Shown here: piece after piece, positions 33,536 through 45,234 of the stretch
How the letters are laid out: every line of letters begins with the position of its first letter
Numbering within the stretch: the first letter of the stretch is position 1
Origin: Asterella californica
Lineage: Eukaryota > Streptophyta > Marchantiopsida > Marchantiales > Aytoniaceae
Length of the DNA stretch: 64,000 nt
Reading direction: 5' to 3'
NCBI GenBank assembly: GCA_036924285.1
Contig: JAYKYS010000008.1
Span: forward strand, 22,429,001-22,493,000
Translations under genes and position numbers: made by a program
The notes under the pieces: generated by a model
What the model saw: only the letters and a program-made list of their open reading frames with translations
Databases searched by the model: none
Told to the model about the DNA's origin: nothing

Positions 33536-35115
33536 TGTAGAGAACGTGTGTCCCTTTGTTGATGATCAAGACGGAGTTTGTGCATGGAGAAGTCAGGAGA
33601 GAACAGCTGGAGTTGTGCCTGATGTCGAGCACTATTTTGCTGATGCATTCGAGTGAGATGAAGCCGTTTCTTTCGCCACCAAAAACTTTGAACGTGATTT
33701 CGGAGGTCAAGATGATTTTTTCTCGTTGATATCTCGACTAACCTCGTTGGCACTATCTTGTTCAGAATGTATGAACTATGTACTCGGACAAGTTTCAGCC
33801 AATTTGGAGCTTTCTAGTGATAGATTTTTAGTCAGATCTTTTTCGACCAAAACAAAAATTTTAGGACTTGAGTCCAAAAGAAATACTGGTCCGATTGGGA
33901 TGGATCCATCCCTAGCACTTTGAAAAATTTGTGAAATTTTGAGGTATCTCGTGTCTATTTCTGACCTCTTTTGATCCAATTTTGATCTTTCTTGATCAGT
34001 TCTTTTGACTTTTCGCCATGTTTTGTACATCTACAGTTCACGGACAGGTTATTTCTTCATTCTTACTGCAAGAGGAGTTTGCCGAGTTGCATTGTTGTGA
34101 CTTGTGATAACTCTTGATCGCGAGATGTGGACAGAGGAGTTCCGTGGAGATCTTATGAGATTTTCCACATACAAAATAGTGCAATTTCTTGATTGCAGCT
34201 ATAGCGGAGTCCGTGTCTTTGATCACTTGAGAGAAGCTTGACAAAAACAACTACCAAGTGTGGAAGTTTCGGATGAAGACCTTCCTGCAGGGACAAGATC
34301 TATGAGATCTTATCACTGAGGAGGAAAAAGCGCCTGATGTATCTGTTTTCAACGAAATTCAAAGAGTGGAAGAAGCGATCGTACTAGACGATTCATTACA
34401 TCACGCTGATAGTCTCAGCATCGATGATCGGTCACATCCAAGATTGTGATACACTCAAGAAAGCTTGAGATGCACTCTCACATCTATTTCAATCAGGAAC
34501 AGAGACACGGAAGCTGCAATTGCTACAATAGTTTAACACTATGAAGAAAGACTCGATGTGCATCAACTACTATGTGAACCATGTCAAACAGCTCGCAGAT
34601 CAGTTATCTTCTATCAAACTCGAGATTGATCTCACTGTCTTGGTCCGAGCCACATTGCATGGACTCATTATCAGTTCATTATCTCAATTCCAACTAGAGA
34701 ACCCCTTCCGCGGTTTGATGAACTTGTTCATATGATGTTAAGAGAGGAGGTGCGCTTATTGGGAGTACTATCCAACGGGTCAGCAAGAATTTGTCTATTT
34801 TGCATGTTCTGGAGGATCTCGAGGTAGGTCTCGTGGAAAAGGTGTTGGACATGGACGTGGTCGCGAACAATAACAGCAGTCGCAATAACAACAACAGCAA
34901 CAGCAGAACCAGCAACAAGTTGGTTCTTCCAATAATCAAAGACATGCGTTTGGTTCCTGCAACAACATCAAGAAGCAAGGCCACAATGAAATCATTGCTA
35001 CAAGCGACATAACAACCAAAAGCAATATGACAACAACTCCCAACAAGATAACAGCAATCAGCAAGGCTATGCAGTAACTGAGCAAGTCTGTTTAGAACAG
35101 TTGTGATTACAACGC
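33536..35115 (+). pseudogene. gag: Element G leader and Gag, cut by B
   Basis: From about 34215 the sequence reads EKLDKNNYQVWKFRMKTFLQ, typical of Copia Gag, then MKKDSMCINYYVNHVKQLAD. A Gln/Asn-rich stretch (34870-34950) follows where a zinc knuckle would be expected. Stops occur inside. The frame is cut at 35115 by element B; ACGC at 35112-35115 is the duplicated target. The first 600 bases are leader without a recognisable protein. Confidence 0.75.
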
Positions 35116-37153
35116 TGTCCTGTTGTGGGACCAGTTAGTATGTAAATTATGCGTATAAGTGCGTTTTGCACACAATTGTAGAAGTTGTGGTGTAATGGGA
35201 TCTAAAACTTTGCTCTTATGAGCTTAGAATGCTCTATTATCTGCTGGGGGTCTCCATGGGGCAGAAAAGGACAAGGTTGAGTCCTTTAACTCCCCATTGG
35301 TCCACCCAAAAGTGAAGATAACTTGTCATTTACCTAAGTGTGCGCTCTGGGAGGTTCGGGGCACTTTGACGAGGGATTCTGGAGATCAGAGGGCATGGGC
35401 GGAGAGCTCTCGACGGGAGGAGCAATCTGACCACAAATTTCACTCGATTTGGAGGTCCAAGGCATACGTTATGGTGATTTGAAGTTCATAGAGTGATGAG
35501 AGTACATAGCTTTCTCTTCCGATTGTAATATTAAAGGGTTTGAGTGATTGAGCCGTCAGATTGAGACCAGATTTCATGAGCTTGTAGTCTGTCAGTTGCT
35601 GAAGCTCTGACCACAAATTTCACCACCGGATGTTCTGCGGATTGAGCGCAATGGCGATTTGAAGACGACGGGATGCAGAAAGCTCTCAATCTGGAGCAGC
35701 AACTTTGCCGATTTATGGAGGATGATCCGAACGGTCAAATCGGCTCAAATTTCCTGAGTAGTGATTTTACCTTCTGAATTGATAGCACAGGAAGTTGGAG
35801 TGGAAGTGGACGGTTCATTTAGTCGAAGAAGCTTCTGTCCTGAATCTGAGATTGGAAGTGCGTGTTAGTTTCTGTGGATTTGTGTTAATTGTGGGAGGAG
35901 ATCTAGCCGTCAGATCTTCCTGAAATTTGACCTGTGAGTAAGGATTCTAGTATCCTACCTACGTGGCAAGTTTGAGAGTAGACTGAGCTGTAGATCTGTA
36001 CCTATCATGTGTGAAAGTTCGCTGGTTTTTCTGCCGAGTTGTATCGGCAACGATATCTACTCTAGGTCTCGAGTTGTTAGCGACAGCTGGCTGAAAAGTA
36101 TCCAGTGCGACATTTGTATTGCTTTGGGGAGTATTCTAGGCGTAGATATGACTTTAGCGACCTACGTTGTATCCACATCATGTGGTTGTTAGGTTCGCAC
36201 TCAACGTGACAAAGTGCGATCCTTGACCTGTAGAGTTGACTACCTGTCTAGCCTAGTCTCCGGTTTTTGGGACACGTTACGGTGCATGCATTAGAACCTT
36301 TCACCCAGAAGACCCACACGTGGATGAGTATGACGGCACCAAACATGCGATGTGCATGTGTGCCACCTCATCAATCCGTGAGGCTTGGGTTGCTCGGTTA
36401 GGGAGCTTGCACCTATCCTTGTTTGGTGTTCGAAACTTTTAAGCAAAGGGGAGTGACCTGTGTGGGGGCATTCGACCTGGGGGAATTCAAAAGATTGTTC
36501 GTGGAGAGATCGTGGGGGGGGGGATCCTATGAGATTGTATCAGAGTTTTATGGATCGAGATACCTTTGTAGTTGGAGTGCACATGTTGTGAGAGATGGAC
36601 GAAGGACTCTACTTACCGCCCAGATTCCCTTTTCGAAACCCTTTCTCGATTAAACTGATGTATATGGAATGAGTTCACTTTCAACAGTTTCTGATAGGAT
36701 CCTTCGGGCACAACTTTACCGCGCAAGTCATGCTCTCGCCTGTCCCTGTGATCTTACCTGTTGTCACTTACGGCCAAGAATGGGATCTCACCGTCTTTAT
36801 CCTCATCTAACGAAGGATGGATCTAAATCAGCTCCCTCCTGTAAACTTTAACACCCAGTGTGAGATAAGACACATCTGTCGACCCAAAGCCATGTACGAA
36901 GCCCTAGTAGTGAGAAACTTCGGAGAGGAATACTACCGAGAGATCATGTCATCACATATCCCGTTTGTCGTGTCCATGATCATCCAACGTTTTCGTGTAG
37001 TTATCTTGACCCTTTACTGAGAGAAAGAAAGTGCTTAGTTATCGAGGAAGTTAGAGAGAAATCTACAGGAAACTTGTTGCTCTGCTGTGCATTGATCGCT
37101 AGCCACAGCCAGAAGGTACGCCCTTGCTCAAAGGAAAGGCTCTCGCTACGACA
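35116..37153 (+). repeat. Element B LTR1 (5' LTR, 2,038 bp)
   Basis: Starts TGTCCTGTTGTGGG and ends CTCGCTACGACA. At most positions where LTR2 and LTR3 differ it agrees with LTR3, for example GGTCTCCATGGGGCAG near 35250. Confidence 0.92.
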
Positions 37154-37157
37154 TATT

Positions 37158-37175
37158 TGGTGCTTCCACTGAGAG
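37158..37175 (+). other. Primer-binding site of element B
   Basis: TGGTGCTTCCACTGAGAG, four bases after LTR1 and identical to the site of element A. Confidence 0.75.
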
Positions 37176-37221
37176 CACGCTTTGAGGTGGTTGAGTGAGT
37201 TATTGCCGAGGAGCGTAAAGT

Positions 37222-39540
37222 ATGAATCTTCCCGAAGCAATGGGGACGAGTGGAGGAGGAGCGGACGATCTGCTTCGAGCATTGACGATGTTGTTGAGAC
37301 AACAACAAGGAGGCGATGTTGGGGAGCAGAAGTCTACAAGAGCTCTTCAAGCGGTGGTGAAGAAGTTGGGGAGGTTCGATGGAAGGAACATCACGAAGTA
37401 TGTTCGTGAGTATATTTGTGAGATGGAGGTAAATCGTGTGCTTGAGACAGAGATGATTTCTAGTTTCGAGTTGGCTGTGATACTTGAGATCCGTAGTCAA
37501 GTGACAAAGTTGAAGGATGCACGTACGAGTTCTTGGGAGGAGTATGAGCAGAGGTTGAAGAGTGAATTTTTTGATGATGATGCGGATAGAGTAACCAAGA
37601 GAACATTCTTGGAGTGGATAGAGCAGCGTCCGAGGAATGAGATGACGCCAAATGAGTTGCTGCGTGAGTTTGAGAAACGGTTCTGTCAATTGTCTCCATC
37701 CGAGAGGACAACGCTTGACTTAAGGAAGACAGAACTTTTTCTAGAAGCTGCTGATGAAAATCTAGAGGACAAGCTTTTCTTGATGTTAGCAGACAAGGGA
37801 GAAGAAGGAGGAGTGAGCACAGACTGGAGAAAGGTAGAGGAAGCTGTTACTATTCTCACGAAGCAGAAACGTGGAAGAGGTAGAGCTGCAACCTTGAGGT
37901 CTGATGTCTCTTTAGCTCCATTGCCCAAGCCTGTCAATAGCAAGATTGAAGATTCTGCAATCGATGAGTTGGTTAAGGGTCTGAGAGAGTTAAGGATAGA
38001 GATGGCAGAGCTAAAGCATAGTCGAAGTCCTGGTGATACCAATGCATCTTCAACTCGCAGAAATTTTGTTAGAAGATGTATCTGGTGTGACAGTACTGAA
38101 CACCAACGTCGGGATTGCGAGGAGTTTTCCGAGGCTCTCAGAACCGGAGTCGTGAATTTTAGAGATGGAAAGATTCATCTCGCCCAAACTGGTGCGCCGT
38201 TGAATACCAACTTTGGTAAGGGAGGAATGAAGAGCTTGGTGAGAGGTCAGGTTGGTATAGCTACGGCAATATGTACAATAGAGCCTGAAATATTTGCGAT
38301 TGAAGTAGATGTACCGGTTGTAGCAGCTGTTAAGAGCGATGTAGTTGAAGTTCCACGAGAAGTAATGTTGCGAGGTGCGGAGGCAATTCGCCGTATTACT
38401 GGATGGGATGATCCTGTAGAGGCAGGGTGTGTCAAGGCTTACTTGGTACAAGAGAAGCATGTAAGCTGGCAAGATGCGATTGTGGAAGAGAAAAGGAGAC
38501 GTGATGATGATGTTGCTGATCCGGAGGAGGCTACAAGGAGAGCCAGAGCCACGAAGAGGAGAGGGCAACAAGAGGCATCACCTTCTGATATCCCTTCAAT
38601 GTCTCAAGGGGCATCTACATCTGAACCTATGGTTGATGTTCCTATTTATGACACGGAGATGAGAGAGAAAGGCAAAGGAGCTTCTTCAAAGGGCAAAGAT
38701 AAAGCACCGACCTACAGACTACAATCTGATATCGAGACCAGCACCAACTTGAAGGAGATTCTTGAAGAGAGAATTTTGGATGCAAAGATAGAATTTTCCT
38801 TGCGAGAGGCCTTAGGGATAGCAAAACGTGACTTTCATGAGTTGATCATAGATGTGATCAAGAGAAAGAGGCAGATGACTGCAGATACAGTGATGGTGAA
38901 AGCATTGGATACTGACATCACTGGGGAAGAAGACGAAGAGTTAGGTCGTGTATTTGCCCAAAAGCATGTACTACAGGCGTCGAATGAAAGAGAGGCAAGA
39001 GTTTCAGACTGTGCTGCAGAACATGGCGACGAGAAGCAGCATGAGAGTCACTATTCTCGAGCATATTGGGCTCGTGCAACTACAGAAACAAGGGTCCGAC
39101 TAGGTAACTTGTCAGAGGCTATAGTGGCGTTGGTGGATCACGGTTCGAAGATTAATATCATGTCCAAAAACGTTTACGAGAAGGGGAAGTGGCCAATCGA
39201 CACAGGACATGGATGGGTTCTTCGTGCTGCTAACAACCAAAGAGGTGAACTTTTTGGTGCTTGTCCAGTTGTCAAGACTCGGATAGGAGATGTAGAGATA
39301 GAACAAAACTTTTTTGTTCAGAGTATAGCTGCGTATCCTGTGATCCTAGGTCAACCGTACATTACTGCGTCTAGGATGGAGACGAAAGTAATGGACGATG
39401 GGTCTCATTATCCTCGTATCAAAAGTCAAGATGGTACGAGGGCGGTACAGTTTCTTACTGTACGTACGGGTCATGAAAGGAACAGAGAGAAGCTGAGAGA
39501 CAGTCCCTTAAGGACTGACAAAGAGTTTTCGGATTTTTAG
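37222..39540 (+). CDS. gag: Element B Gag-protease polyprotein
   Basis: One open frame of 772 residues. Residues 1-30 are a Gly-rich leader, and about 45-230 form the gag domain (RTFLEWIEQRPRNEMTPNEL). A helical segment and the zinc knuckle CIWCDSTEHQRRDC (about 286-299, complete C-x2-C-x4-H-x4-C) follow. A charged low-complexity part (430-530) leads into an aspartic protease with its active site at D639-H640-G641 (ALVDHGSKINIMS) and the C-terminal ILGQPYITASRMETKVMDDG. It should build the particle and process it. It ends GGA TTT TTA G, with TAG in frame and pol open in the -1 frame. An upstream ATG competes poorly; the start fits the LTR and primer-site spacing. Confidence 0.9.
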   Translation: MNLPEAMGTSGGGADDLLRALTMLLRQQQGGDVGEQKSTRALQAVVKKLGRFDGRNITKYVREYICEMEVNRVLETEMISSFELAVILEIRSQVTKLKDARTSSWEEYEQRLKSEFFDDDADRVTKRTFLEWIEQRPRNEMTPNELLREFEKRFCQLSPSERTTLDLRKTELFLEAADENLEDKLFLMLADKGEEGGVSTDWRKVEEAVTILTKQKRGRGRAATLRSDVSLAPLPKPVNSKIEDSAIDELVKGLRELRIEMAELKHSRSPGDTNASSTRRNFVRRCIWCDSTEHQRRDCEEFSEALRTGVVNFRDGKIHLAQTGAPLNTNFGKGGMKSLVRGQVGIATAICTIEPEIFAIEVDVPVVAAVKSDVVEVPREVMLRGAEAIRRITGWDDPVEAGCVKAYLVQEKHVSWQDAIVEEKRRRDDDVADPEEATRRARATKRRGQQEASPSDIPSMSQGASTSEPMVDVPIYDTEMREKGKGASSKGKDKAPTYRLQSDIETSTNLKEILEERILDAKIEFSLREALGIAKRDFHELIIDVIKRKRQMTADTVMVKALDTDITGEEDEELGRVFAQKHVLQASNEREARVSDCAAEHGDEKQHESHYSRAYWARATTETRVRLGNLSEAIVALVDHGSKINIMSKNVYEKGKWPIDTGHGWVLRAANNQRGELFGACPVVKTRIGDVEIEQNFFVQSIAAYPVILGQPYITASRMETKVMDDGSHYPRIKSQDGTRAVQFLTVRTGHERNREKLRDSPLRTDKEFSDF

Positions 39541-42500
39541 TTAGCACTCCTGTAGAGCGGGAGTATGGGAGTGTTGATAGGAGAAAGAGCCTTCCGCTAG
39601 TGCCAGAAGATGAAGAAGAGATGTTTAAATGTGGATTTGCTCAGTTTTCTGAAACATGTGTAAATATATTTCGAGTGGTAGAAGAGATGGATAGTGTACA
39701 AAGACGAAGTGTGAAGAAGCAGGAAGATCTCTTCAAAACTCAAGGAGTTTTGGTAGATCAGGAGTTCATTAACGGGATGTATGAAGAAGAGGGCTTTGAA
39801 GATACTCTTGAGGAGGTTTTGTCGTTTATAAGCACCGATTCTTTGGTTAATGGATTAGTCGCAATCCGTTCACGTGAGTTACATGAGGAGATTACAAGAT
39901 TCGTCGAGGATGGCTACAAGGTTCAGCTTCAGATGAAAGGAGATCATGAGTTGGAGTTAGAAAGGAGTAGAGCCATGAAACATCAAGAAGCGCAGGTTCA
40001 TACAAAATACAAGACTGTGGCGCGAAAAGTGAAGCCGATGGCTACTCAACTACCTGAAGACTCTAACAAGCAAGTGGAACGAGCATCGACTGAACCAGTT
40101 CTGCGGGATTCACAGAGAGTAGGGCACAAGTTCACAGAAGAGACACTCAAATGACTGCAGATTGGAGGGGGTGAGTTTCTCACTGAGGAAGAGAGAAAGC
40201 GTTTTCATGAGATGTTGAGAAGGCATGGAAAGGCTTTTGCTTTCAGTGCAGAAGAGATTGGATGTGCAGATACGAGTGTCGTAGCACCCATGGTGATCTT
40301 CACAGTACCACATGTGCCTTGGGACTTGAAGCCTATACCAATGCCACGAGCTATGTTGCCAAAGCTTGTGGAATTGTTGAAAGAGAAGATACGCATGGGT
40401 ATTTTAGAGCCATCTATGGGACCTTACTCGAGTCGGTGGTTTACTGTACCTAAGAAGACAGGGGCTCTTAGGTTCATCCAAGACATGCAACATGCTAACA
40501 AGGTGACTATTCGAAACATGGGAGTAGGACCCATAGTAGATGAAGTTGCAGAAGCTTTTGCTGGTCGTGCTATCTACTCGATTGGAGATTTATACTCTAG
40601 GTATGATCAGTTCCAGTTGGCAATGGAGAGTAGAGATCTCACCACCATGCGTACTCCGCTTGGGCTTGTAAGGATGTGTACATTACCGCAAGGAGCGACA
40701 AACTCTGTTGCGCATGTGCAAAATGCAATGAATAGGATTTTGAGAGAATTCATTCCGGAGAAGACCATACCTTTTATAGATGATATTCCTATGAAAGGGT
40801 GTGCGGCCGAAGACAAAGATGAGAAGCTGACTGAGGATGGATGTCGAAGGTTTGTGGTTGATCATATTCACGATGTGGAGATGATCTTAACAAGGCTTGA
40901 GGAGGTAAATCTCACTCTTTCAGCAGAGAAGTCGAGCTTTGGAGTACCAGAGATTGTTGTTGTTGGTCATCTTTGTGGAGCTTTTGGTCGACGTCCAAAC
41001 CCATAAAAGGTTGATGCCATTGGGAGGATGAAAGATTGTGTCAACACCACAGAGGTCAGGAGATTCTTGGGAGCTTGTTTGTTCTATCGAGTGTGGATTC
41101 CTCATTTTGGTCACATGTCTGAACCGTTGTATGAGTTGCTGAGGAAGCGAAGGAGGTTCACTTGGGGTGAGGAGCAGAGGGTCGCTATGGTGCGACTAAA
41201 AGAAGCATTGAAATCACCACCAGTTCTACGACAGTTGAGCTATGATTGTGGTAGACCCATAGTCGTTACTGTTGATACTAGTCCTATCGCTATAGGTTGG
41301 GCAATAGGGCAGGATGATGGTGAGGAAAAGAGGTTTGCAACAAGATTTGGTGCTCGCATACTTTCGGATCGACAAAGGAGATATCCTCAAGTCAAACGAG
41401 AGCTATGGGGCATTGTAACTGCAATGAAAGCTGAGAAGGAGTATCTCATTGGAGCACATGTACTACTTGAAACTGATTGCTTACCTCTGTTGGGAATGAT
41501 AGCAAACTGCACAACGCTTGATATTGCTATGTTACGTTGGATAGCTTACATTAGGTCGTTGAATCCAGAGTTGAGGCACATAGCAGGAAAGATGAACTCG
41601 ATGGCAGACATGTTGTCTAGAGCTAGGTACTCTCAAGAAGAAGATATGGAGGCGGAAGATATGGATGAAGATGATGCAGAGGAGGGGCAAGTTCTACAAC
41701 TATCAAGCGAGGACCGGAGTCGCTTGGATGGTGTTCTTCCTTTCAGGGAAGAACTCTATTGTGGGAGGCTCAAAGAAATCGGACGCTATCTAAGCACTCT
41801 TCAGAAGTATGAAGAATGGACGGAGAAAGTCTTCAAAGAGATACGACATCAGGCCTATGGCTATCTATTACGAGATGGATATCTATGGAAGAGGCCAAAG
41901 AGGAGAGATGGAGTACCCTTGAGAGTAGTGGATGATGCAGAGACCAAGAAACAAGTACTCGAACAATTTCATGATACCTTATGGGCAGGTCATCGAGGTA
42001 CATGGGCGACCTTTACCAAGATCAAGGAGAGGTATTGGTGGAAAGGATTGTATCGAGATGTAGAGAAGTTTGTTGGGTCATGCATTGAATGTCAATTCCA
42101 ATCCAAGATTCGGTATAGGGATGGATTGAGACCCACATATCCTTTGTCCATTCATTTCCAATGGGTTTTGGATTTGGTTGCCATGCCACCAGGAATTTGG
42201 GGCATGCGTCATTTAGTTTTGGCTCGGGAAGAGCTATCTAACTTTGTAGAAGGGAGGGCTCTACGCACCAAAGCTACTGAACTTGTCTGTCGATTCATAT
42301 TAGAAGATATAGTTTCTAGATATGGAAGCGTGGGGAGAATCCGTGCAGATAGAGGAGAGTTGAATGCAGATGAAGCACGTGAGTTCTTCAACAGATATGG
42401 AATACGATTGAAGTTGACCACTTCGATGAACCCGGAAGCGAATGGGAAAAGTGAACGAGGGCACCCACCAATCATCCAAGCATTGGTGAAAGCGTGCAGG

Positions 42501-43151
42501 GGGCGTCATGGGGACTGGCCTAGACTTCTTCCTTTTGCGTTGTGGGCTGATAGAACTACTCATAGTACTGTCACTGGTTACATGCCCACAGAATTGATGA
42601 CCGGTCAAAAACCTATCATGCCAGCAGAAGGAGACGTTCCTACTTGGGTATGTCTACCTTGGGAGGATGGTTATGATAGGGAAGGACTATTAGCACTACG
42701 AATTCAGCAGCTTGAGCGACGTGAGGAGGACCTCGAAGAAGCATTGGTCAAACTCAAGGAGGCGAGGTTGAAGAACAAGGAGCGGTTCGACAAGACACAT
42801 CGACTGCGAAAGAAGCCGATCCGCGAAGGTGACTGGGTCATAGTATATGACAACAGTTTGGATAACCAACACAGCACTATCAAGAAGTTTGCACGACGTT
42901 GGTTTGGTCCTTATGTTGTTGTTGTCGTTCACGACAATGCCACATATGGTTTGCGAGAATTGGATGGTACACTCTTGAAGTTACCCATTGCTGGTAAAAG
43001 GGTCAAGGTCTTCCGAAGACGTGAAGGATTTCTTGATTTCGATGAACTTCTCGAGTCTAATTCTCATCTTTCCAGACCTTATGCGAGGGAAGATGATGAT
43101 GAACCTGACAATTCGGAGCAAGATGAGAGATACGATGATGACTATGGATAA
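39519..43151 (+). pseudogene. pol: Element B Pol: RT, RNase H, integrase, two stops
   Basis: This frame is -1 to gag-protease and open from 39519 except for TGA (40152-40154) and TAA (41004-41006). The first looks like a CGA to TGA change; the second replaces a Glu seen in A. RT: GPYSSRWFTVPKKTGALRFI, TMRTPLGLVRMCTLPQGATN, catalytic FIDDIPMKG. RNase H: VTVDTSPIAIGWAIGQDDG and ADMLSRARY. Integrase: zinc domain HDTLWAGHRGTWATFTKIKE with CIECQ; DDE core WVLDLVAMP, RADRGELNADEA and NGKSERGH; GPY module RWFGPYVVVVVHDNATYGL; acidic tail. No chromodomain. Confidence 0.9.
39534..39540 (+). promoter_or_regulatory. Candidate -1 frameshift site, element B
   Basis: TTTTTAG overlaps the protease stop codon TAG (39538-39540). 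The TTT codon at 39535-39537 can re-pair at 39534-39536, and the -1 frame is open into pol. Matches the site in A. Confidence 0.5.
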
Positions 43152-43182
43152 CAAGTTGGCACATACCGGAGGATGTGCAGGT

Positions 43183-43196
43183 TTGGAGGGGGTGAA
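43183..43196 (+). other. Polypurine tract before LTR2
   Basis: TTGGAGGGGGTGAA lies directly before TGTCCTGTTG. It recurs before LTR3 (about 46326-46339), and a related form precedes the D LTR. Confidence 0.7.
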
Positions 43197-45234
43197 TGTC
43201 CTGTTGTGGGACCAGTTAGTATGTAAATTACGCGTATAAGTGTGTTTTGCACACAATTGTAGAAGTTGTGGTGTAATGGGATCTAAAACTTTGCTCTTAT
43301 GAGCTTAGAATGCTCTATTATCTGCTGAGGGGCTCCATGGGGTGCAAAAGGACAAGATGGGGTCCTTTAACTTCTCATTGGTCCTCAAAAAAGTGAAGGT
43401 AACTTGTCCTCTACCTAAGTGCGCGCTCTGGGAGGATCGGGGCACTTTGACGAGGGATTTTGGAGATCAGAGGGCATGGGCGGAGAGCTCTCGACGGGAG
43501 GAGCAATCTGACCACAAATTTCACTCGATTTGGAGGTCCAAGGCATACGTTATGGCATTTTGAAGTTCATAGAGTGACAGGAGTACATAGCTTTCTCTTC
43601 CGATTGTAATATTAAAGGGTTTGAGTGATTGAGCCGTCAGATTGAGACCAGATTTCATGAGCTTGTAGTCTGTCAGTTGCTGAAGCTCTGACCACAAATT
43701 TCACCACCGGATGTTCTACGGATTGAGCGCAATGGCGATTTGAAGGCGACGGGGTGCAGAAAGCTCTCAATCTGGAGCAGCAACTTTGTAGATTTATGGA
43801 GGATGATCCGAACGGTCAAATCGGCTCAAATTTCCTGAGTAGTGATTTTACCTTCTGAATTGATAGCACAAGAAGTTTGAGTGGAAGTGAACGGTTCATT
43901 TAGTCGAAGAAGCTTCTGTCCTGAATCTGAGATTGGAAGTGCGTGTTAGTTTCTGTGGATTTGTGTTAATTGTGGGAGGAGATCTAGCCGTCAGATCTTC
44001 CTGAAATTTGACCTGTGAGTAAGGATTCTAGTATCCTACCTACGTGGCAAGTTTGAGAGGAGACTGAGATGTAGATCTGTACCTCTGATGTGTGAAAGTT
44101 CGCTGGTTTTCTGTCGAGTTGTATCGGCAACGGTATCTAGTCTAGGTCCCGAGTCTTGTTAGCGGCAGCTGGCAGAAAAGTATCTAGTGTGACGTTTGTA
44201 TTGCTTGGGGGTGTATTTTAGGAGTAGATAAGACTTTTGCGACTTACGTTGTAACCACGTCATGTGGTTGTCAGGTTCGCACTCAACGTGGCAAAGTGCG
44301 ATCCTTGACCTGTAAAGTAGACTAGTTGTCTAGCCTACTCTCTTGTTTTGGGACACGTTACGGTGCATGCATTAGAACCTATCACCCAGAAGACCCACAC
44401 GTGGATGAGTATGACGGCACCAAACATGCGATGTGCATGTGTGCCACCTCATCGGTCCGTGAGGCTTGGGTTGCTCGGTTAGGGAGCTTGCACCTGTCCT
44501 TGTTTTTGTGTTCGAGACTTTTAAGCAAAGGAGAGTGACCTGTGTGGGGGCATTCGACCTGGAGGAATTCAAAAGATTGTTCGTGGAGAGATCGTGGGGG
44601 GGGAATCCTATGAGATTGTATCAGAGTTTTATGGATCGAGATACCTTTGTAGTTGGAGTGCTCATGTTGTGAGAGATGGACGAAGGACTCTACTTACCGC
44701 CCAGATTCTCTTTTCGAAACCCTTTCTCGATTAAACTGATGTATATGGAACGAGTTCACTTTCAACAGTTTCTGATAGGATCCTCCGGGCATAACTTTAC
44801 CGCGCAAGTCATGCTCTCGCCTGTCCCTGTGATCTTACCTGTTGTCACTTACGGCCAAGAATGGGATCTCACCGTCTTTATCCTCATCTAACGAAGGATG
44901 GATCTAAATCAGCTCCCTCCTGTAAAATTGAACACCTAGTGCGAGATAAGACACATCTGTCGACCCAAAGCCATGTACGAAGCCCTAGTAGTGAGAAACT
45001 TCAGAGAGGAATACTACCGAGAGATCATGTCATCACATATCCCGTTTGTCGTGCCCATGATCATCCAACGTTTTCGCGTAGTTATCTTGACCCTTTACTG
45101 AGAGAAAGAAAGTGCTTAGTTATCGAGGAAGTTAGAGAGAAATCTACAGGAAACTTGTCGCTCTGCTGTGCATTGATCGCTAGCCACAGCCAGAAGGTAT
45201 GCCCTTGCTCAAAGGAAAGGCTCTCGCTACGACA
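43197..45234 (+). repeat. Element B LTR2 (middle LTR, 2,038 bp)
   Basis: Same family as LTR1 and LTR3 but differs from both at many sites, for example GGGGCTCCATGGGGTGC near 43330 and GTAAAATTGAACACC near 44922. It ends CTCGCTACGACA and is followed by ACGT, not ACGC. Confidence 0.92.

Noticed and set aside
34791..35012. Asn/Ser-rich frame as a host gene
   Set aside because: It is a shifted reading of the Gln/Asn-rich end of Copia Gag.
36007..36192. 61-residue frame identical to 47231-47416
   Set aside because: The two frames are the same position of LTR1 and LTR3; LTR2 does not keep the protein, so it is not a gene.
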